This document shows positions 24,264 to 36,915 of a stretch of DNA of 64,000 nucleotides, piece after piece. The DNA comes from Cephalotus follicularis. Its lineage: Eukaryota; Streptophyta; Magnoliopsida; Oxalidales; Cephalotaceae. Numbering within the stretch: position 1 is the stretch's first letter; the number at the start of each line of letters is the position of its first letter. Where the stretch lies: positions 44,697 to 108,696 of the forward strand of contig BDDD01000722.1 of the NCBI GenBank assembly GCA_001972305.1, given 5' to 3'. The notes below the pieces were generated by a model. The model was not told the DNA's origin and made no database searches. It saw only the letters and a list, made by a program, of their open reading frames with translations. The position numbers and the translations under genes were made by a program.

Positions 24264-24604
24264 CCTCGTCGTGTATATTTGCTACAGAATGGCGAGGGCA
24301 ATACCCTCGCCGTGCCCTCGCCATGGACTTGCAATTCTGTAGTTTCTGCTGGTGGTTATATCAGCAGAATCCATTCCCTATATCCAAGAAAAACCTGCAA
24401 TTCATTTCAGTAGCAGCCACAATACCAGTTTATATTTTACAATTGTATAATTGACTCCATCCATAACTACTAAACGACACATTTCATTCACATTAAGCTA
24501 ACAAAACAATGTAAATGAGCTTTATAGCATAATTATAAAAAGTGTAATACGTTTACAAACAGTCTTAAAATGTGTCAAACTCAACAAACTATGACTCGTC
24601 ATCA
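24264..24604. other. CACTA-2 3' flank between Copia and the Ptta gene
   Basis: Up to about 24310 this is the continuation of the left-end subterminal repeat array (CCCTCGCCATGG). The rest is AT-rich untranslated sequence of the minus-strand genes. No gene is seen. Confidence 0.6.
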
Positions 24605-26224
24605 CTATGGTCCGAGTCTGGGGATGGCTATGATAGGGGTACCGGCTCTGCGACGAACTCTGATCCGATGGCCTGTGTCTGGACTGAGATTCCGTAAAGT
24701 GGCCATCATCTGAGTCATTTGAGCCATAAAACTCTCCAACGTCGTCTGCACCAGGGTCACTTGCAAGCGAAGCTCTGAGACCTCCTCGCGAACACCTTCT
24801 TCCATCCCTGGGCTGGCCTCTGATGGTTGTGAAGTGAATGGGCGACTCTGACTTCCCACTCCCGATTGTGTACCTCGAAGTGCTTGTGGTAGCATCTTCG
24901 TGAAAGTCATATAGTTACCCAATCCACGGATCTTGCCCTTCCGCGGACGTCCAGTAGCCTCTGTCCATGCAACGATGTTGAAGGGAGCCGACCTACTAGT
25001 ACCGTCAAGCCCCTCCACAGTATCTGACCCGGCAACAGCTCGGCACTTCTCCTATAAAAAAATACAAGATTAATCAGTTAAGTGATTGACATATAAAGGG
25101 TAATTGACATATTCATTTCAGTTTGTGACTCACCATCCTCTCCATTATAATAGGAGGTAGAAGAGAATCATTCCCTGCCCTCCGATGGGTGTTGTAAAAT
25201 ACATCCACAGTAGGTTTCCCCTTGGCCTCCTGTGAGTCAAATGCACTTTCGAATTAGTTTGAAACACAAATTAAGTTTATTAAGAACCATAATTATAAAT
25301 TAAGTTTATTACTTACCCCAATTTGAAGTTGTCTTTCCATCGTGTAACTACCGCCAGTGTAGGTGGTGTGTGCTTCGTTCGCCCTATTGGCGGCATTTGT
25401 TCTTGCCTGCTTCTGAAAATCCTCGGACATCCACATGTTCTCTCAGGGCCATGCTGCCTGCACTCAGGGCTCATCTGACGCACACCAGCACCCATCATTG
25501 CCTTCTTCCTGTAGTTATGCATCCATTTTGGGTAATTCTCCTGAACGTAACTATGGAATGCAAGCCTACTGTGTACATTAGATGGCAGAAAGTGGAAGTA
25601 GTCCTACAAAACATCAATGTCAAACAACGAGTTTAAAAAATATCCTGAATAGATCGGTATTGTTAACTGTAATAGTTTTACTCACTAGTAGCTTCTCTCA
25701 CAATAGTTCATTCTCTGAATCAGGCCACTGGCTCCACGTGGTCCATGGTTGTAGTATTCTGCCCTTGATGATGGACGCTATGGTATTCTTCACGTCTATC
25801 TCCTTAAAACATCTACAATTAAACAAATATTAGCACAAACATGATAAGTTAGTTTTAAAAAAATGTCCTTAAATTACTAGTTACCTACCCATTGGCACTG
25901 ATATGCCGAATAGGCCTAGAATCCTCCACCCCCTATGGGGGCAAGTCCGCCCCCTACTAGCTCCCCTTATCCGTTGTTAATGGGATCCTGATTCAAAAAC
26001 ATGGTTACGTTTCACTGTAAACATATATAACAAAAAAGCTTCGATAATGCGAAAAACAGTTTAAGGTCAAATATCGTGACATAACGAATTTCCTTACTAG
26101 CACTGAGAACATCGGTATCCTGTTCTCGTGTGTCTAACTCCATCGAGTCCGACTCAGGATGCGTAGATCCGGAGAGTGTGGTGAAATCTCCAAGAATAGA
26201 GGAACGCGTGACCCTGCGCGGCAT
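24605..26224 (-). pseudogene. CACTA-2 second gene, Ptta/En-Spm-type transposon protein
   Basis: On the minus strand a start at 26224 opens MPRRVTRSSILGDF and an acidic Ser/Thr-rich exon ending at a GTAAGG donor. Further exon-like blocks follow. About 25880-25990 has VEDSRPIRHISANG with one stop. About 25690-25810 reads FKEIDVKNTIASIIKGRIL and QPWTTWSQWPDSENELL with one stop. About 25330-25520 reads FQKQARTNAANRANEAHTTY and TGGSYTMERQLQ, the Asn-Arg...Thr-Gly-Gly-Ser signature of the family. The final exon (24605-25018) includes FNIVAWTEATGRPRKGKIRG and a coiled-coil-like tail. In CACTA elements this product binds the subterminal repeats. Stops and frame shifts show decay. Confidence 0.75.
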
Positions 26225-26377
26225 ATCTACAAGAACTCACTGTATTTAAAAACGATAAAAACTACATACAGTTGTCCTACTACATATTATCAAATTACAA
26301 TATCGTGCCAAATTAGAAGATTAAGAATACTATTGCAAACAGTATTTACTACATATACTACACTATTAACTTACAGT

Positions 26378-29300
26378 TTAATCTATGACATCAATATCCA
26401 TGTCGTCTTGACTACCAGAATCATATTCCATCACTCCGTCCTCCTCATCTGTGTCAAAAACATCGTCTTCCCATTCATCTTCCTCGTCATCTGTATTGTC
26501 ATGTTCTGACGTAGGATCCCTTATTCGAACATTTGGAGGCAATACTACCTCATCCCATTCCCCATCTCCTCAAAGGGAATCTTCACTTTCAGGTCTTAAA
26601 TCAGCTGTAAATGATTGTAGTGGACCGGTGGCGACATCTTCTTGCAATGTCATATCCATACCCAAATCGTCGCCATCTTCTTCTTCATAATCAGGAAGGC
26701 AGTAGACATTTCTGGGTTGTACCTACCATCGTTGGAAACGCTGGGTGCATAGAACACCTACACAGCTTGACTTGCAGCATGAACGACTCGTATGTGGGGA
26801 GTTCCTTTTTTGGGTTCAGACGAACAATCCCAAACTCATCCACTCTGGTACCTCTCTCCAAAGTGTCAACCCAATCACACTTGAATAAAACAATTTTGTT
26901 GTCTTTTTCGTAGAAATCAAGCTCCACAACGTCGACCAAGGCTTCCTAGAAGTCACTACAACTATCATTCCAAGTGCTTCCTTGATCATTACACCACAAT
27001 TTTGAGTTGTTGAGGTCCTCGATGCATCTTTAGTGTGAAACTTGTACCCGTTGATGATACACCCCTTCCACGACCTCACTTTTGTGGTAGGTGCACTTGC
27101 TAAATTTCGTAGACGGGCGTCAACTTCCTTGTCATTCTTAACCTATTAAGTGTGCAATGTACACACGTAACATAGAAATGAACATCAACAATTAAAAATC
27201 ATGAAACTTATAAACTCTTTGTAGACATATTCTGGCATTACTTACACGACTTTGAAACAATTTCACAAAGTGTGCAACGTGTTCTTGTTCAATTTTTTGG
27301 GGGGTAATGTTAGGGTTTAATTCGCTGACTAGTTGTTCGTACTCACTAAAACAAAGAATATAAGTGAAATACGTTCAAATTGCACAATTCGTATAAATAG
27401 AGTATAAACTTAGTACAATATATATGTATACTTACTCAACCAGAGGGTTGACTTCATCGCAGTTCAGAAGGATCTACAAATATGCAGCCTCGTATTCTTT
27501 GTCTGTCATATGTCTGTTCTCTGTCTTGACCATTGCTTTAACGGGATGAGTAAATATGGATAGAAATCCGTTACTCGCAATGGTGTCCCCATCCCAGTTT
27601 CATTCAGGTTTATTCAGCCTCGTCGGGACATCAGGTTCGAAATAATACGAACAAAATGTTGTCAACTCGCGAACAATATATGTATCGACGATCGACCCTT
27701 CCACACGAGCTTTGTTCTTGACCGTCTTTTTAAGATCAAACAGCTCTCTGCACTTAAATATGTAATTAGAATGCATGACAAAGAGATGAACATTTTCAGA
27801 GAGAGAAACAATGAGTAATTATACCTCTCAATGAGATACATCCATGTATTCTAAACCGGCCCACATATTTTTGCTTCGTAAGCTAGGTGGACAAGAAGAT
27901 GTTCCTTCGAATAAAGAAACGATGGAGGAAATATCTTCTCCATTTTGCAAATTGTTTGCACAATGTTACTCTGGAGCAAGTCCATCTTCGCAGCACTGTT
28001 AGATGTTGAGCATATATTCTGAAAAAAATCACTGACCTCGGCCAACACCTCCATGATATTTCTCGGCAGGAACCCAGAAAATGCAATCGGAAGAAGCCTC
28101 TGCATGAAGACATGGCAATCATGGCTCTTCAATACTGAAACCTTACACTCTGAAACATTCACACACCGAGATATGTTTGAGGGGTATCCATCCGAAAACC
28201 TGGTATTTGTCATCCATTCACAAACTTGTTTGACTTGTTCACTGTTCAGTGAATATTTTGCTGGTGGTAATATGAATTGCCCATCCACCTCTTCTGCAAG
28301 TAGTTCAGGTCTTATTCTTAACTCTTTCAGATCAAGTCGAGCTTGTACTTGGTCATTGGATTTTTCCTTCACATTCATGACCATGTTGAATATATTTTCA
28401 AACACATTCTTCTCGATGTGCATGATGTCAAACTTGTGTCTGACTAGTACTTTACTCCAATAAGGAAGTTCAAAAAAGATAATTTGCTTAGTCCAATTGT
28501 GTACTCTCCCCAACCCAGGAATCTTACTAGTTGGTACACCTTTTCTAAACACAACTTTATTGAACTTGGGGAGTTGATCATCTACCTCTTCCCCTGATAA
28601 CCTCTCCACACTCACCTTCATCACCCGTTGGCCCTTCAAGAATTTTTTATTGTCTATTCTAAACTGGTGGTGTCAAACCACGAACATTTTCGACTATGCT
28701 TCAATCTAAAACCCTTAGTCCAACCAATGCAGTAGGGGCATGCCAAATGACCATGAGTACTCTAGCCTGACAACATTCCATAGACAGGAAAGTCACTAAT
28801 CATCCACATTAAAACTGCCCTCATATGAAAGTTCTTCTTGTGCGATGCATCATAGGTTTCAACTCCAGTTTTCCACAACATCTTCAACTCATCAACGAGT
28901 GGACGTAGAAACACATCAATATCTTTCCATGGGCTGTTTGGTCCAGGTATAATCAAGGATAAGAACATGAATGGTTTCGTCATACACTACCAAGGTGGAA
29001 GATTGTATAGGAAAACAAAAATAGGCCAGCAATAGTAAAACTACTACTAACCCCAAAAGGACAAAACCCGTCTGTTGTTATTCCTATTCTAACATTGCCA
29101 ACCTCTGCAGCAAAAGATGGAAAAGTATTATCAACGTGCTTCCAAGCTTCATCACCATTCCCACTTCGTCACCGTCGTTATCCTTCCTCTTCTTACTATT
29201 CCACCTCATATCAACAAATGTTTTGTCTGATTGAATTAACCTCTGAAGTCTTGGTGCCACTGGAAAGTGACGCAAAACCTTGTAAGGTACCTGTTTCTTT

Positions 29301-30055
29301 ATATTTCCGCCATCGCTAGGTTTGAATCTAGGATGATTACATGTTGGACACTCCATAGCACACTTGTGCTGATCCCCATAATACAACATACAATCATTGA
29401 CACATGCATCTATCTTTTTGTAGCCTAATCCCAATGTCTTCATAATTTGTTTCATCTTGTAATAAGACTCCAGCAACTTCTCATCCTCAGGCATTCCGCT
29501 CGTAATGATCTGAAGAATTTCCTTGGCCCCTTCGTTAGGAATCCCATACTTTGACTTGACATTCATGAGTCGCGTCATCACAGACAGCTTGGTGTGTTTT
29601 TTGCAGCCATTCCACAACGGTTCGTCGGCATCCTTAAGCAGGTCAGAGAACTTCTTTGCATTAGGATTCGAAAGTTCATCGGCCATCTCGTCATGTTCAC
29701 GAGTATCAAACTCAAACCCCCCAGCATCCATTACGAGATCAATAAAAGGATTGCTCAGACCCGAGGGGTTTGGCTGCTCCACTGTAGCCCGACGACGTTC
29801 CCTCGTTTCCCCATGTTGATCCCACAATGTGTAATAGAGGGTGAAAGCATTCTTCAAAAAATGTAATCGCACTTCAGATCGAGTTCCAAATGCCCTTAAC
29901 TTGCAACGTTTTCAAGGACACTTTAGCGTACTATTCCAGACAAACTCGTCGTTTGAGAATGCAAAATCTAGGAAACCGAGCACACCCCTGTTAAATTCCT
30001 CCATTAGTAACCCCCAGACAACCCGCATACTCATCCAACTCCTATCCACAGACAT
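26378..30055 (-). pseudogene. CACTA-2 transposase, TNP2 type
   Basis: The start at 30055 gives MSVDRSWMSMRVVWGL, the transposase-associated domain, with one internal stop before RCKLRAFGTRSEVRLHF. 29084-29872 then holds the N-terminal region (LGYKKIDACVNDCMLYYGD, CPTCNHPRF, VPYKVLRHFPVAPRLQRL). A frameshift near 29160 precedes the catalytic-core segment GNVRIGITTDGFCPFG. 28762-28983 has FLSLIIPGPNSPWKDIDVFL. 27851-28639 has KFDIMHIEKNVFENIFN, ending in a DUF4218-like part. 26691-27079 has GYKFHTKDASRTSTTQN and FKCDWVDTLERG, DUF4216-like. The product ends in a very acidic tail (26378-26700) at a TAA. The domain order is complete, but many stops and frame changes make it inactive. Confidence 0.85.
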
Positions 30056-30085
30056 TTTTTCTGCAACTAGGGTAGAAGATTGTTA

Positions 30086-30724
30086 GATTCAAGTATTCTT
30101 TTCTCAAAGTACATTGACTAAAGTGCATCTCACCACCTAACTATAAAAGGTATGGCCCTATCCCATTTCCGACTACGTACCCCCACTAATATCGTTATCC
30201 CACGTGCGTAGTTCACTCCGAGAAAATTTCAGCAGTATCTCCCCACGGTTCCTCAAATACACGAATTAAACTGAATTAATCGATTTAATTATGCATCCGA
30301 GGAACATGTTTAAGGAGTATAACCAAAAATTTCTTGAAGAAAACCATGTACACAAAATAACGATATATCCTACAGTGGACTTACGTATGAGAGAACTGTC
30401 CGAACTGGACAATTCATGATTCACTCCTATTGAACGAATCATGAAAAGGAATCTAAGGTTTCTCTCGACTTTAATCATAATAGGTAATTGAATTCTACAA
30501 TAACTTTAAATATGATACTAACATACTAACTAAATTATTCATACATACATACTGCTAACTATTATATATACACATACATACTACTAACTATTATATATAT
30601 ACATACATACTACTAACTATTATATATAACTAAATTATATATATATATATATACATACTAACTATTATATATATACATACATATTACTAACTATTATATA
30701 TATAACTAAAATATACATACATAC
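30086..30724. other. CACTA-2 5' untranslated part and AT-rich microsatellite
   Basis: Upstream of the transposase start. No gene is seen. From about 30535 it is a run of TATATA and ACATACAT repeats into which the Tat element was inserted. The equivalent microsatellite continues at 58329-58490. Confidence 0.6.
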
Positions 30725-31224
30725 TGATATGGGAAAAATTTAGTCCACAAGCAATGCCACGTGTCCTCCGGAGAATAGGCCAAGTGTCCTCCAGGGCTAT
30801 AAACACGTGGCCGAGCGCTCAGAATCAGGAAAGATGACTGATAATAACGGCTATGCGCCAAATCCGGTGGAGAATCAGGGAAATCCTGACATGCTCAGAA
30901 TTTCCTTAGGGGAACACAAATCACCTCAGAAAATTAAGCAAGGTAGTTACATTCCATCATATAAATACCAGAATCAAAGACTTTACACATGTCCGCCATT
31001 TCTAAACACAAAAAACATCCTGTTATTGTTTTCTTTGCCTATAGCTGGCTTAAGCATCGGAGTGTCCCCGAGAGAAAACCCTCATGGACCTACGATCAGT
31101 TTGTTTTATTAGTGCAGGGAAAACAATCACACTCACCCTCTCTCTCGAAGCATATCACAACATTTCTCCTAACAAATCAAACCCTTCCATGTAAGGGACT
31201 GTTGAGGAGAGGATTGTTGCATCA
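30725..31224 (+). repeat. Tat-1 5' LTR, 500 bp
   Basis: TGATATGGGAAAAATT...TTGCATCA. It contains several CACGTG-type G-box motifs (GCCACGTGTCC, ACACGTGGCC) within 90 bp. These are known bZIP/bHLH sites and are plausible promoter elements. Similar motifs are kept in the LTRs at 34586 and 55499. Confidence 0.85.
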
Positions 31225-31228
31225 ACCG

Positions 31229-31246
31229 TTGGCGCCGTCTGTGGGA
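31229..31246 (+). promoter_or_regulatory. Primer binding site of Tat-1
   Basis: TTGGCGCCGTCTGTGGGA follows the LTR by four bases. This form is common in Tat/Athila Gypsy elements. The equivalent site after the LTR at 34586 is degraded at its CpG positions. Confidence 0.7.
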
Positions 31247-31278
31247 AACGCTTCAAAAAGCTCTTAGACGATCAATCA

Positions 31279-32884
31279 GTCATGCCAATGAGAAAAAAAA
31301 CAACAACCACTCCACGGCTGATGGCAGCCAGGCCGCCACTGGAAACCAACCACCTGCCACCGGCCAGGTCGTAGCCATAGAGAAAGCTCCCATTACCGGG
31401 GAGCAATTCAGTCAGCTCCTCTAGGGAATGGAGTGCCTTACCAACTTGTTGGCAACCAACTTGGCCAACTAGGATCAGGTCGGACCTACCCGACCAATAA
31501 TCTGAGAGCAATCTGGTCCAAGCCGACCACCCGTGGAGGTACAACACCCCCGAGGGCAGAGGCGAACGAGGACGTTAGAGGTTGCTACACCCATGAGGAG
31601 GAGACCAAAGATTAACACATTTCTGAGGGCAGAGTCAGCAACGATCCTCGACACCAGCATCCCCAGCAACACGAGCAGAATCCCATGGAAGTGGATCGCC
31701 CAGCGGGTGCCGAGGAGACCCGTGCACGCTCCCACGTTTTGCGCAGGATTGAGACAGTGCGTGGGAGTAGGTCGACACATTTAACCACTTTGGCTCGGCA
31801 GTCACATGTTTCTAGCAAGACTGACTGGAGCGTATCCCTGGGTGATTCTAGTTCCCGAGTCTCAAGGAGTACGATGCGTCGTCAGATCAAATTCAACACG
31901 TGCGCTACTACACCCAAGTCATGCTAGTGCACCAGGCCTCGGACGCTATTATTTGCCGAGGATTCCCAACAACACTGACTGAAGCTACCCAGTCATGGTA
32001 TTCCACCTTACTAGAGCGCTCAGTGGCAAATTTCAAGTAGTTTACGGTTCTGTTCATTGTCAAGTTCCTCAATAGCACCACGCAAAGGAGAAACTCAACC
32101 CATTTCATCAACGTGGTGCAAGGGAAAGACGAGTCACTGAGAGACTACCTTACCAAGTTCAACAAGGAGAATTTGAAAGTGAAAGATATGGAGACTGAAG
32201 GGCAATTCTCCCTTCACCTTCTCTTTGATGAAGAAGCCCGTGGTGGATATGGAAGACCTGTTGAGGAGAGCAGAGAAATATGTCAATGCCGAGGAGGTAA
32301 TGGATGCTAGGAAGCAAAAAAATTCATAGTCGGGTCCTCAGGCAGAGAGAGGGGAGCACTCACGAGGTGCTCCAGCGAAAAAGGAGAAGAGGAAGGAGAG
32401 GTCGGAGCTACACAAGGACTACCTCAGGCACAGGCTCTCCAAAAGAGAGAAATCCCCAAAAAGGGGAACACCGATTCTAAGCTATAACAACTACGCTCCC
32501 CTTTTGGAGACTCGCACCAGAATACTTGAAGTGGAGAAGGACGAGGTCCCGATTCAATGGCCAGCACCATTGAGATCAGTGCCTGAGAATAGGGACTTAG
32601 ATAAATATTGCAGGTACCATCGTGACCACGGGCATGATACCGAGGAGTGCAGGCATCTGAAGAATCAGATTGAGGACCTGATTCATAAAGGTCATTTACG
32701 TAAGTATGTGGACAGGAATTCTCCTCAAGAGATGAGGGAGCGCAGAGAAGAAGTTTCGCAACAAACCGAGGAGCAACAACCAAGAGGTGTCATCCACTCC
32801 ATCTCTGGAGGGGTTGCATCTGGTGGCGACCATAAAAATTCCAGAAAGGCCTATGCAAGACAAACATTTGTAGTAAAAGGTTGA
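31279..32884 (+). pseudogene. Tat-1 gag
   Basis: A start near 31279 opens MPMRKKTTTT. Frames then alternate through a Pro/Arg-rich stretch and the gag core. Recognisable parts are 32113-32310 (GKDESLRDYLTKFNKENLKV) and 32504-32884, which has IQWPAPLRSVPENRDLDKYC and the knuckle-like CRYHRDHGHDTEEC followed by HLKNQIEDLIHKGHL. Several stops and frame shifts are present. The nearly identical arrangement in Tat-2 (35127-36990) confirms the family. Confidence 0.8.
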
Positions 32885-34002
32885 GGACTGGTAGAGATGA
32901 GGAGGTGATATCCTTCTCCGAGGTGGACTATGAGAGAGTACGTCTCCCTCATGATGATTCAGTGGTGGTGACTCGTCAAGTGACACTTTTCACTACGAAG
33001 AGGATCCTGATTAATAGCGGGATCTCGGCGGATATCCTGTACAAGCATGCTTTTGATCAACCGAGGATATCGACCGACCAACTTAGGCCCATAAAAACCC
33101 CACTGGTGGGCTTTGCAGGGGAAATGGTCCATCCTCTGAGATCCATCGACTTGTCTGTGGTTGCAGGCGCAGCCCCACGTTATACCAAAGTACAGATGAC
33201 GTTCCTGGTGGTAGACACACAATGCAGAAAGAGTGTTCCAAGTTGGCTCACAACTTGGAGAGGTGGAGAAAGGGGAACATATAACGTTCCTTAAAAATAA
33301 CATGGATGTATTTGCTTGGTCGGTAGAGGAGCTCCCTGGGATCAGTCCAGACGTGATGGTTCATAAACTAAGCGTGGATCCTATGAGGCCCCCGACCAAG
33401 CAAAAGAAAAGGAACTTCGCTCCTGAGAGGCAACAAGTAATATTTGAGGAGGTGAGCAAGCTATTACAAGCGGGGTTTATAAGGGAAGTGCATTACTCTG
33501 ACTGGCTGGCGAACCCAGTCCTAGTCAAGAAAGCAAATGGCAAGTGGAAGTATCGATTTTACCAACCTCAATAAAGCTTCTCCCAAAGATCACTTCCCCA
33601 TCCCGAAGATTGATCAGTTGGTGGATACGACCTCGGGGGTATAGGATGCTAAGCTTCTTGGACGCCTACTCGGAATATAATCAAATCCCCATGTATGGGC
33701 TCGACGAGAACAAGATAGCCTTCATCACTGACAGAGGCATGTACTGCTACAAAGTCATGCCCTTTGGATTGAAGAATGCAGGGGTGACCTACCAACGATT
33801 GGTCAACAAAATCTTTGAACCTCATATCGGGAGGAATATGGAGGTTTATATTGACGATATGCTCGTCAAGACGTCAGCAAGGAGCCCCCATATCAAAGAC
33901 TTAGAGGAAACTTTTGAGGTACTGAGGAAATACAAAATGAAGCTCAATCCTTCTAAGTGTGCTTTTGGGGTCACCTCTGGTAAGTTCCTCGGGTTCATGG
34001 TC
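32885..34002 (+). pseudogene. Tat-1 protease and partial RT
   Basis: The protease region reads KRILINSGISADILYKHAF, with Asn where the catalytic Asp of Asp-Ser-Gly is normal. Tat-2 keeps Asp at this place. A deletion or shift near 33225 joins it to the RT lead-in (FAPERQQVIFEEVSKLLQ, GFIREVHYSDWLANPVLVKK). After another frame change near 33570 come MLSFLDAYSEYNQIPM, VMPFGLKNAGVTYQRLV and the catalytic YIDDMLVKT. Tat homology ends abruptly near 34002 before the RT thumb. Confidence 0.85.
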
Positions 34003-34585
34003 TCAATCCACAAAGGTTCTAGAACCATCAGTTTCAATTAGCTTTTGAAGAGAGAAAATTAGGGTTGGGCTTTGTTATAATGAGAAGGATTGAGTTGAAT
34101 TGGTGGTGTACTGAATTTATATTTGGCAATGGTGTAATCTGGTCCTAGTGTTGAATAAGGTTTTAGATGAATTGGTGGGGTACTGAATAATTTTTTTGGG
34201 TTTAGGATGAAGATAAGGGCATTTTTATATTTTCAATAAATTTTACTAATTTCATCTAACGAAAAACTAACGAAGGGGGGAAACTTTAAACGGATTCAAA
34301 CATTAAGGGGTTTTTTGTAATATTTAAAAATAGAATGGGTAAAGTGTTAACGGGTCTAAATCTCAAGGGGGTTTTTGTATTTTACCATTATTTTCTTATA
34401 ACAATTGGATGTTATTTTTTTAAAAGTTAAAACATCACGTATGATTTAATATTTTAACATTTTAATTGTGATAGTATCACAATAATTAGTAACATTGCTC
34501 AAAATAAAATAACATTTTTTAAAACATTATTAACTAATAAAGTGGTTATTTTATACCTCCCATAAAGGATATATTTAATGATAAC
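34003..34585. other. Unidentified AT-rich insert between Tat-1 RT and the Tat-2 LTR
   Basis: No coding sequence or Tat homology. It contains two related stretches, GAATTGGTGG(T/G)GTACTGAAT at about 34097 and 34170, and two AAGGGGTTTTTTGTA-like stretches at about 34308 and 34363. It may be part of another mobile element. I cannot identify it. Confidence 0.5.
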
Positions 34586-35068
34586 TGATATGGGAAAAAT
34601 TCTACCCAAAATCAGTGCCACGTGTCCTCGGGAAAACATGACAGATGTCCTCCAGAGCCAAAAACACGTGGTCGGGCGTTACCAGATTCAAAGAATAAAC
34701 GCGCCATAACGCTCATGCATGAAATCAAGTGGAGAATCAGGGAAATACCGAGATACCCGACATTTCCAAAGGGGAACGCACATCACCTCCGCAAGTCAAG
34801 CAAGGCAGTTACAATCCATCTCCTATAAATACCAGAATCAAAGACATAACACAGGTCCGCCATTTTTATATACTAAAGCACCATGTGATTATTTTCTCTA
34901 CCTTTCACTGACTTAAGCATCGAAGTGTCCCCGGGAGAAAACCCTCCTGGACCTTCGATTGTGGAGGGAAAACCATCAACACCATTCTCTCAGAGCATTC
35001 ACAGCGTTTCTCCTAACAAATCAAACCCTTCCACGTAAGGGACTGTTGAGGAGAGGATTTTAATATCA
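34586..35068 (+). repeat. Tat-2 5' LTR, 483 bp
   Basis: TGATATGGGAAAAATT...AATATCA. Clearly homologous to 30725-31224 but more divergent from it than the LTR at 55499 is. It has the same CACGTG-type motifs. It is followed by a degenerate primer-site sequence (AGGCGTCATCTATGGG). Confidence 0.8.
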
Positions 35069-35126
35069 ATAGTAGGCGTCATCTATGGGAAACGCTTCAA
35101 AAAGCTCTCAGACGATCATTCAGTCA

Positions 35127-36915
35127 TGCCTCCGAGAAGAAACAACAACTCTGCAGCTGATGGCAGTCAGGCTGCTACTAGAAATCAACAACTTGCCACC
35201 GGCCAGGTTGTTGCCACAACCAAGCAAGCTCCCATTACTAGGGAGTAATTCAACCAGCTGCTCTAGGAAGTGAGGCGTCTTACCACTTTGTTGGCCACCA
35301 ATCTATCCAACCAAGATCAGGTCAGACCTGCTCGACCAATCATCCGAGATCAATCTGGTTCGAGTAGACCAACCGTGGAGGTACAACGCCCTCAAGACCC
35401 AAGGTGAAACCCGTCGAGGAGGGGCATGCCCCCTCAAGGCTGTCAGGGGTTGATACACCCCCTAAGGAGGAGACTAGAGATTAATATATCTTTGCGGGTG
35501 GAGTCCTCGACTGCCAGGGATCACACCAACAATACTAGGCCCTAACATTCTGAGCATGAACCAATGGAAATGGATCTCCCAGTAGACGCAAAGGACACCC
35601 GAGTGCGCTCCCAAACCTCGCGCCGGAATGAAACAGTGCGTGGGAGTAGGACAACCCATTCAGCCACATTGGCTGGGCAGTCTCATGTTTCTAGCAAGAC
35701 TAGGAACATCGAGGATGTGGAGCAAGCCATGAATAGGAGGCTTGCCGAGATGGAGAGAAGGCTCCGAGGAGCCGAGTAGTCAAAGGGGTACTTGTCTGAG
35801 GTACGTAATATCAGTGCCACTCCTTTCACATCAAAGATAATGAATGAACGTATCCCTAGGAGATTCTGGTTCCCGAGTCTCAATGAGTATGATGGGTCCA
35901 CGGATCCAATCCAGCACGTGCGCTACTACACCCAAGTTATGTTAGTGCACTAGGCCTAAGATGAAATCCTTTGCCGATGATTCCCGGCAACATTGACTGG
36001 AGCAGCCCAGTCATGGTATGCCACCCTACCAGTGGGTTCGGTTGCCAATTTCGAGCAGTTTACGGAATTGTTTGTTATCAGGTTCCTCAACAGCACCACA
36101 CGGAGGAGAAATTTGAGTCATCTGATCAATGTGGTGTAAGGGATGGATGAGTCACTGAGAGACTAACTCACCAGGTTCAACAAAAGGTCTCTAATAGTGA
36201 AAGACCTAGAACCATCATTCACTCTAGCATCTCTAAATAGTGGACTAAAGGACAACTCTTCTATCATTTTCTCTCTCATGAAGAAGCCCGCGGTGGATAT
36301 GACAGACTTGCTAAGGAGACCAGATAAATATGTTAATGCAGAGGAGGAGATGGCCGCCAGAAAACAAAAAACTTCCTAGTCGGGTCATTAGGTGGAGAAA
36401 GTGGAGCACTCACGATGTACTTTCGAGAAGAAAAAGAGGAGGAATGAGACGTCAAGGCTGGACAAGGATGACCTCAGACATAAACTTTCCAAAAGGGAGG
36501 AATCCCCAAAAAGGGGCACACAAATTCTAAGCTACAACAATTATGCTCCCCTTTTGGAAACTCGCGCTAGAATACTTGCAGTAGAGAAGGGCAAAGTCCC
36601 GATTCAATGGCCAGTACCATTGAGATCCACGCCAGATAAGAGGGACTCGGATAAATATTGTCGGTACCATCGTAACCACGGGCACGATACAGAGGAGTGC
36701 AGGCATTTGAAGAATTAGATTGAGGACCTGATTCGTAAAGGTCATCTACGCAAGTATGTTTAAAGGAATGCTCCTCAGGAAGGGAGGGAGCGCATAGAGG
36801 AAGCTCCGCAACAACCTGAGGAGCATCAACCCAGAAGTGTCATCCACACTATCTCTTGAGGGGTCGCGTATGGTAGCGACCATAATAGGTCCAAAAAGGC
36901 CTATGCAAGACAAAC
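35127..36915 (+). pseudogene. Tat-2 gag
   Basis: Parallel to the Tat-1 gag. It includes MPPRRNNNS near 35127, 35564-35779 (MEMDLPVDAKDTRVRSQTS, VEQAMNRRLAEMERRL), 36197-36379 (LKDNSSIIFSLMKKPAVDM) and 36392-36718, with WPVPLRSTPDKRDSDKYC and CRYHRNHGHDTEEC. It covers some central gag sequence absent from Tat-1 (about 35700-35880). Multiple stops are present. Confidence 0.78.

Noticed and set aside
32424-33303. Two minus-strand frames of about 115 codons
   Set aside because: Shadows of Tat-1 gag and protease on the other strand, without a domain match.
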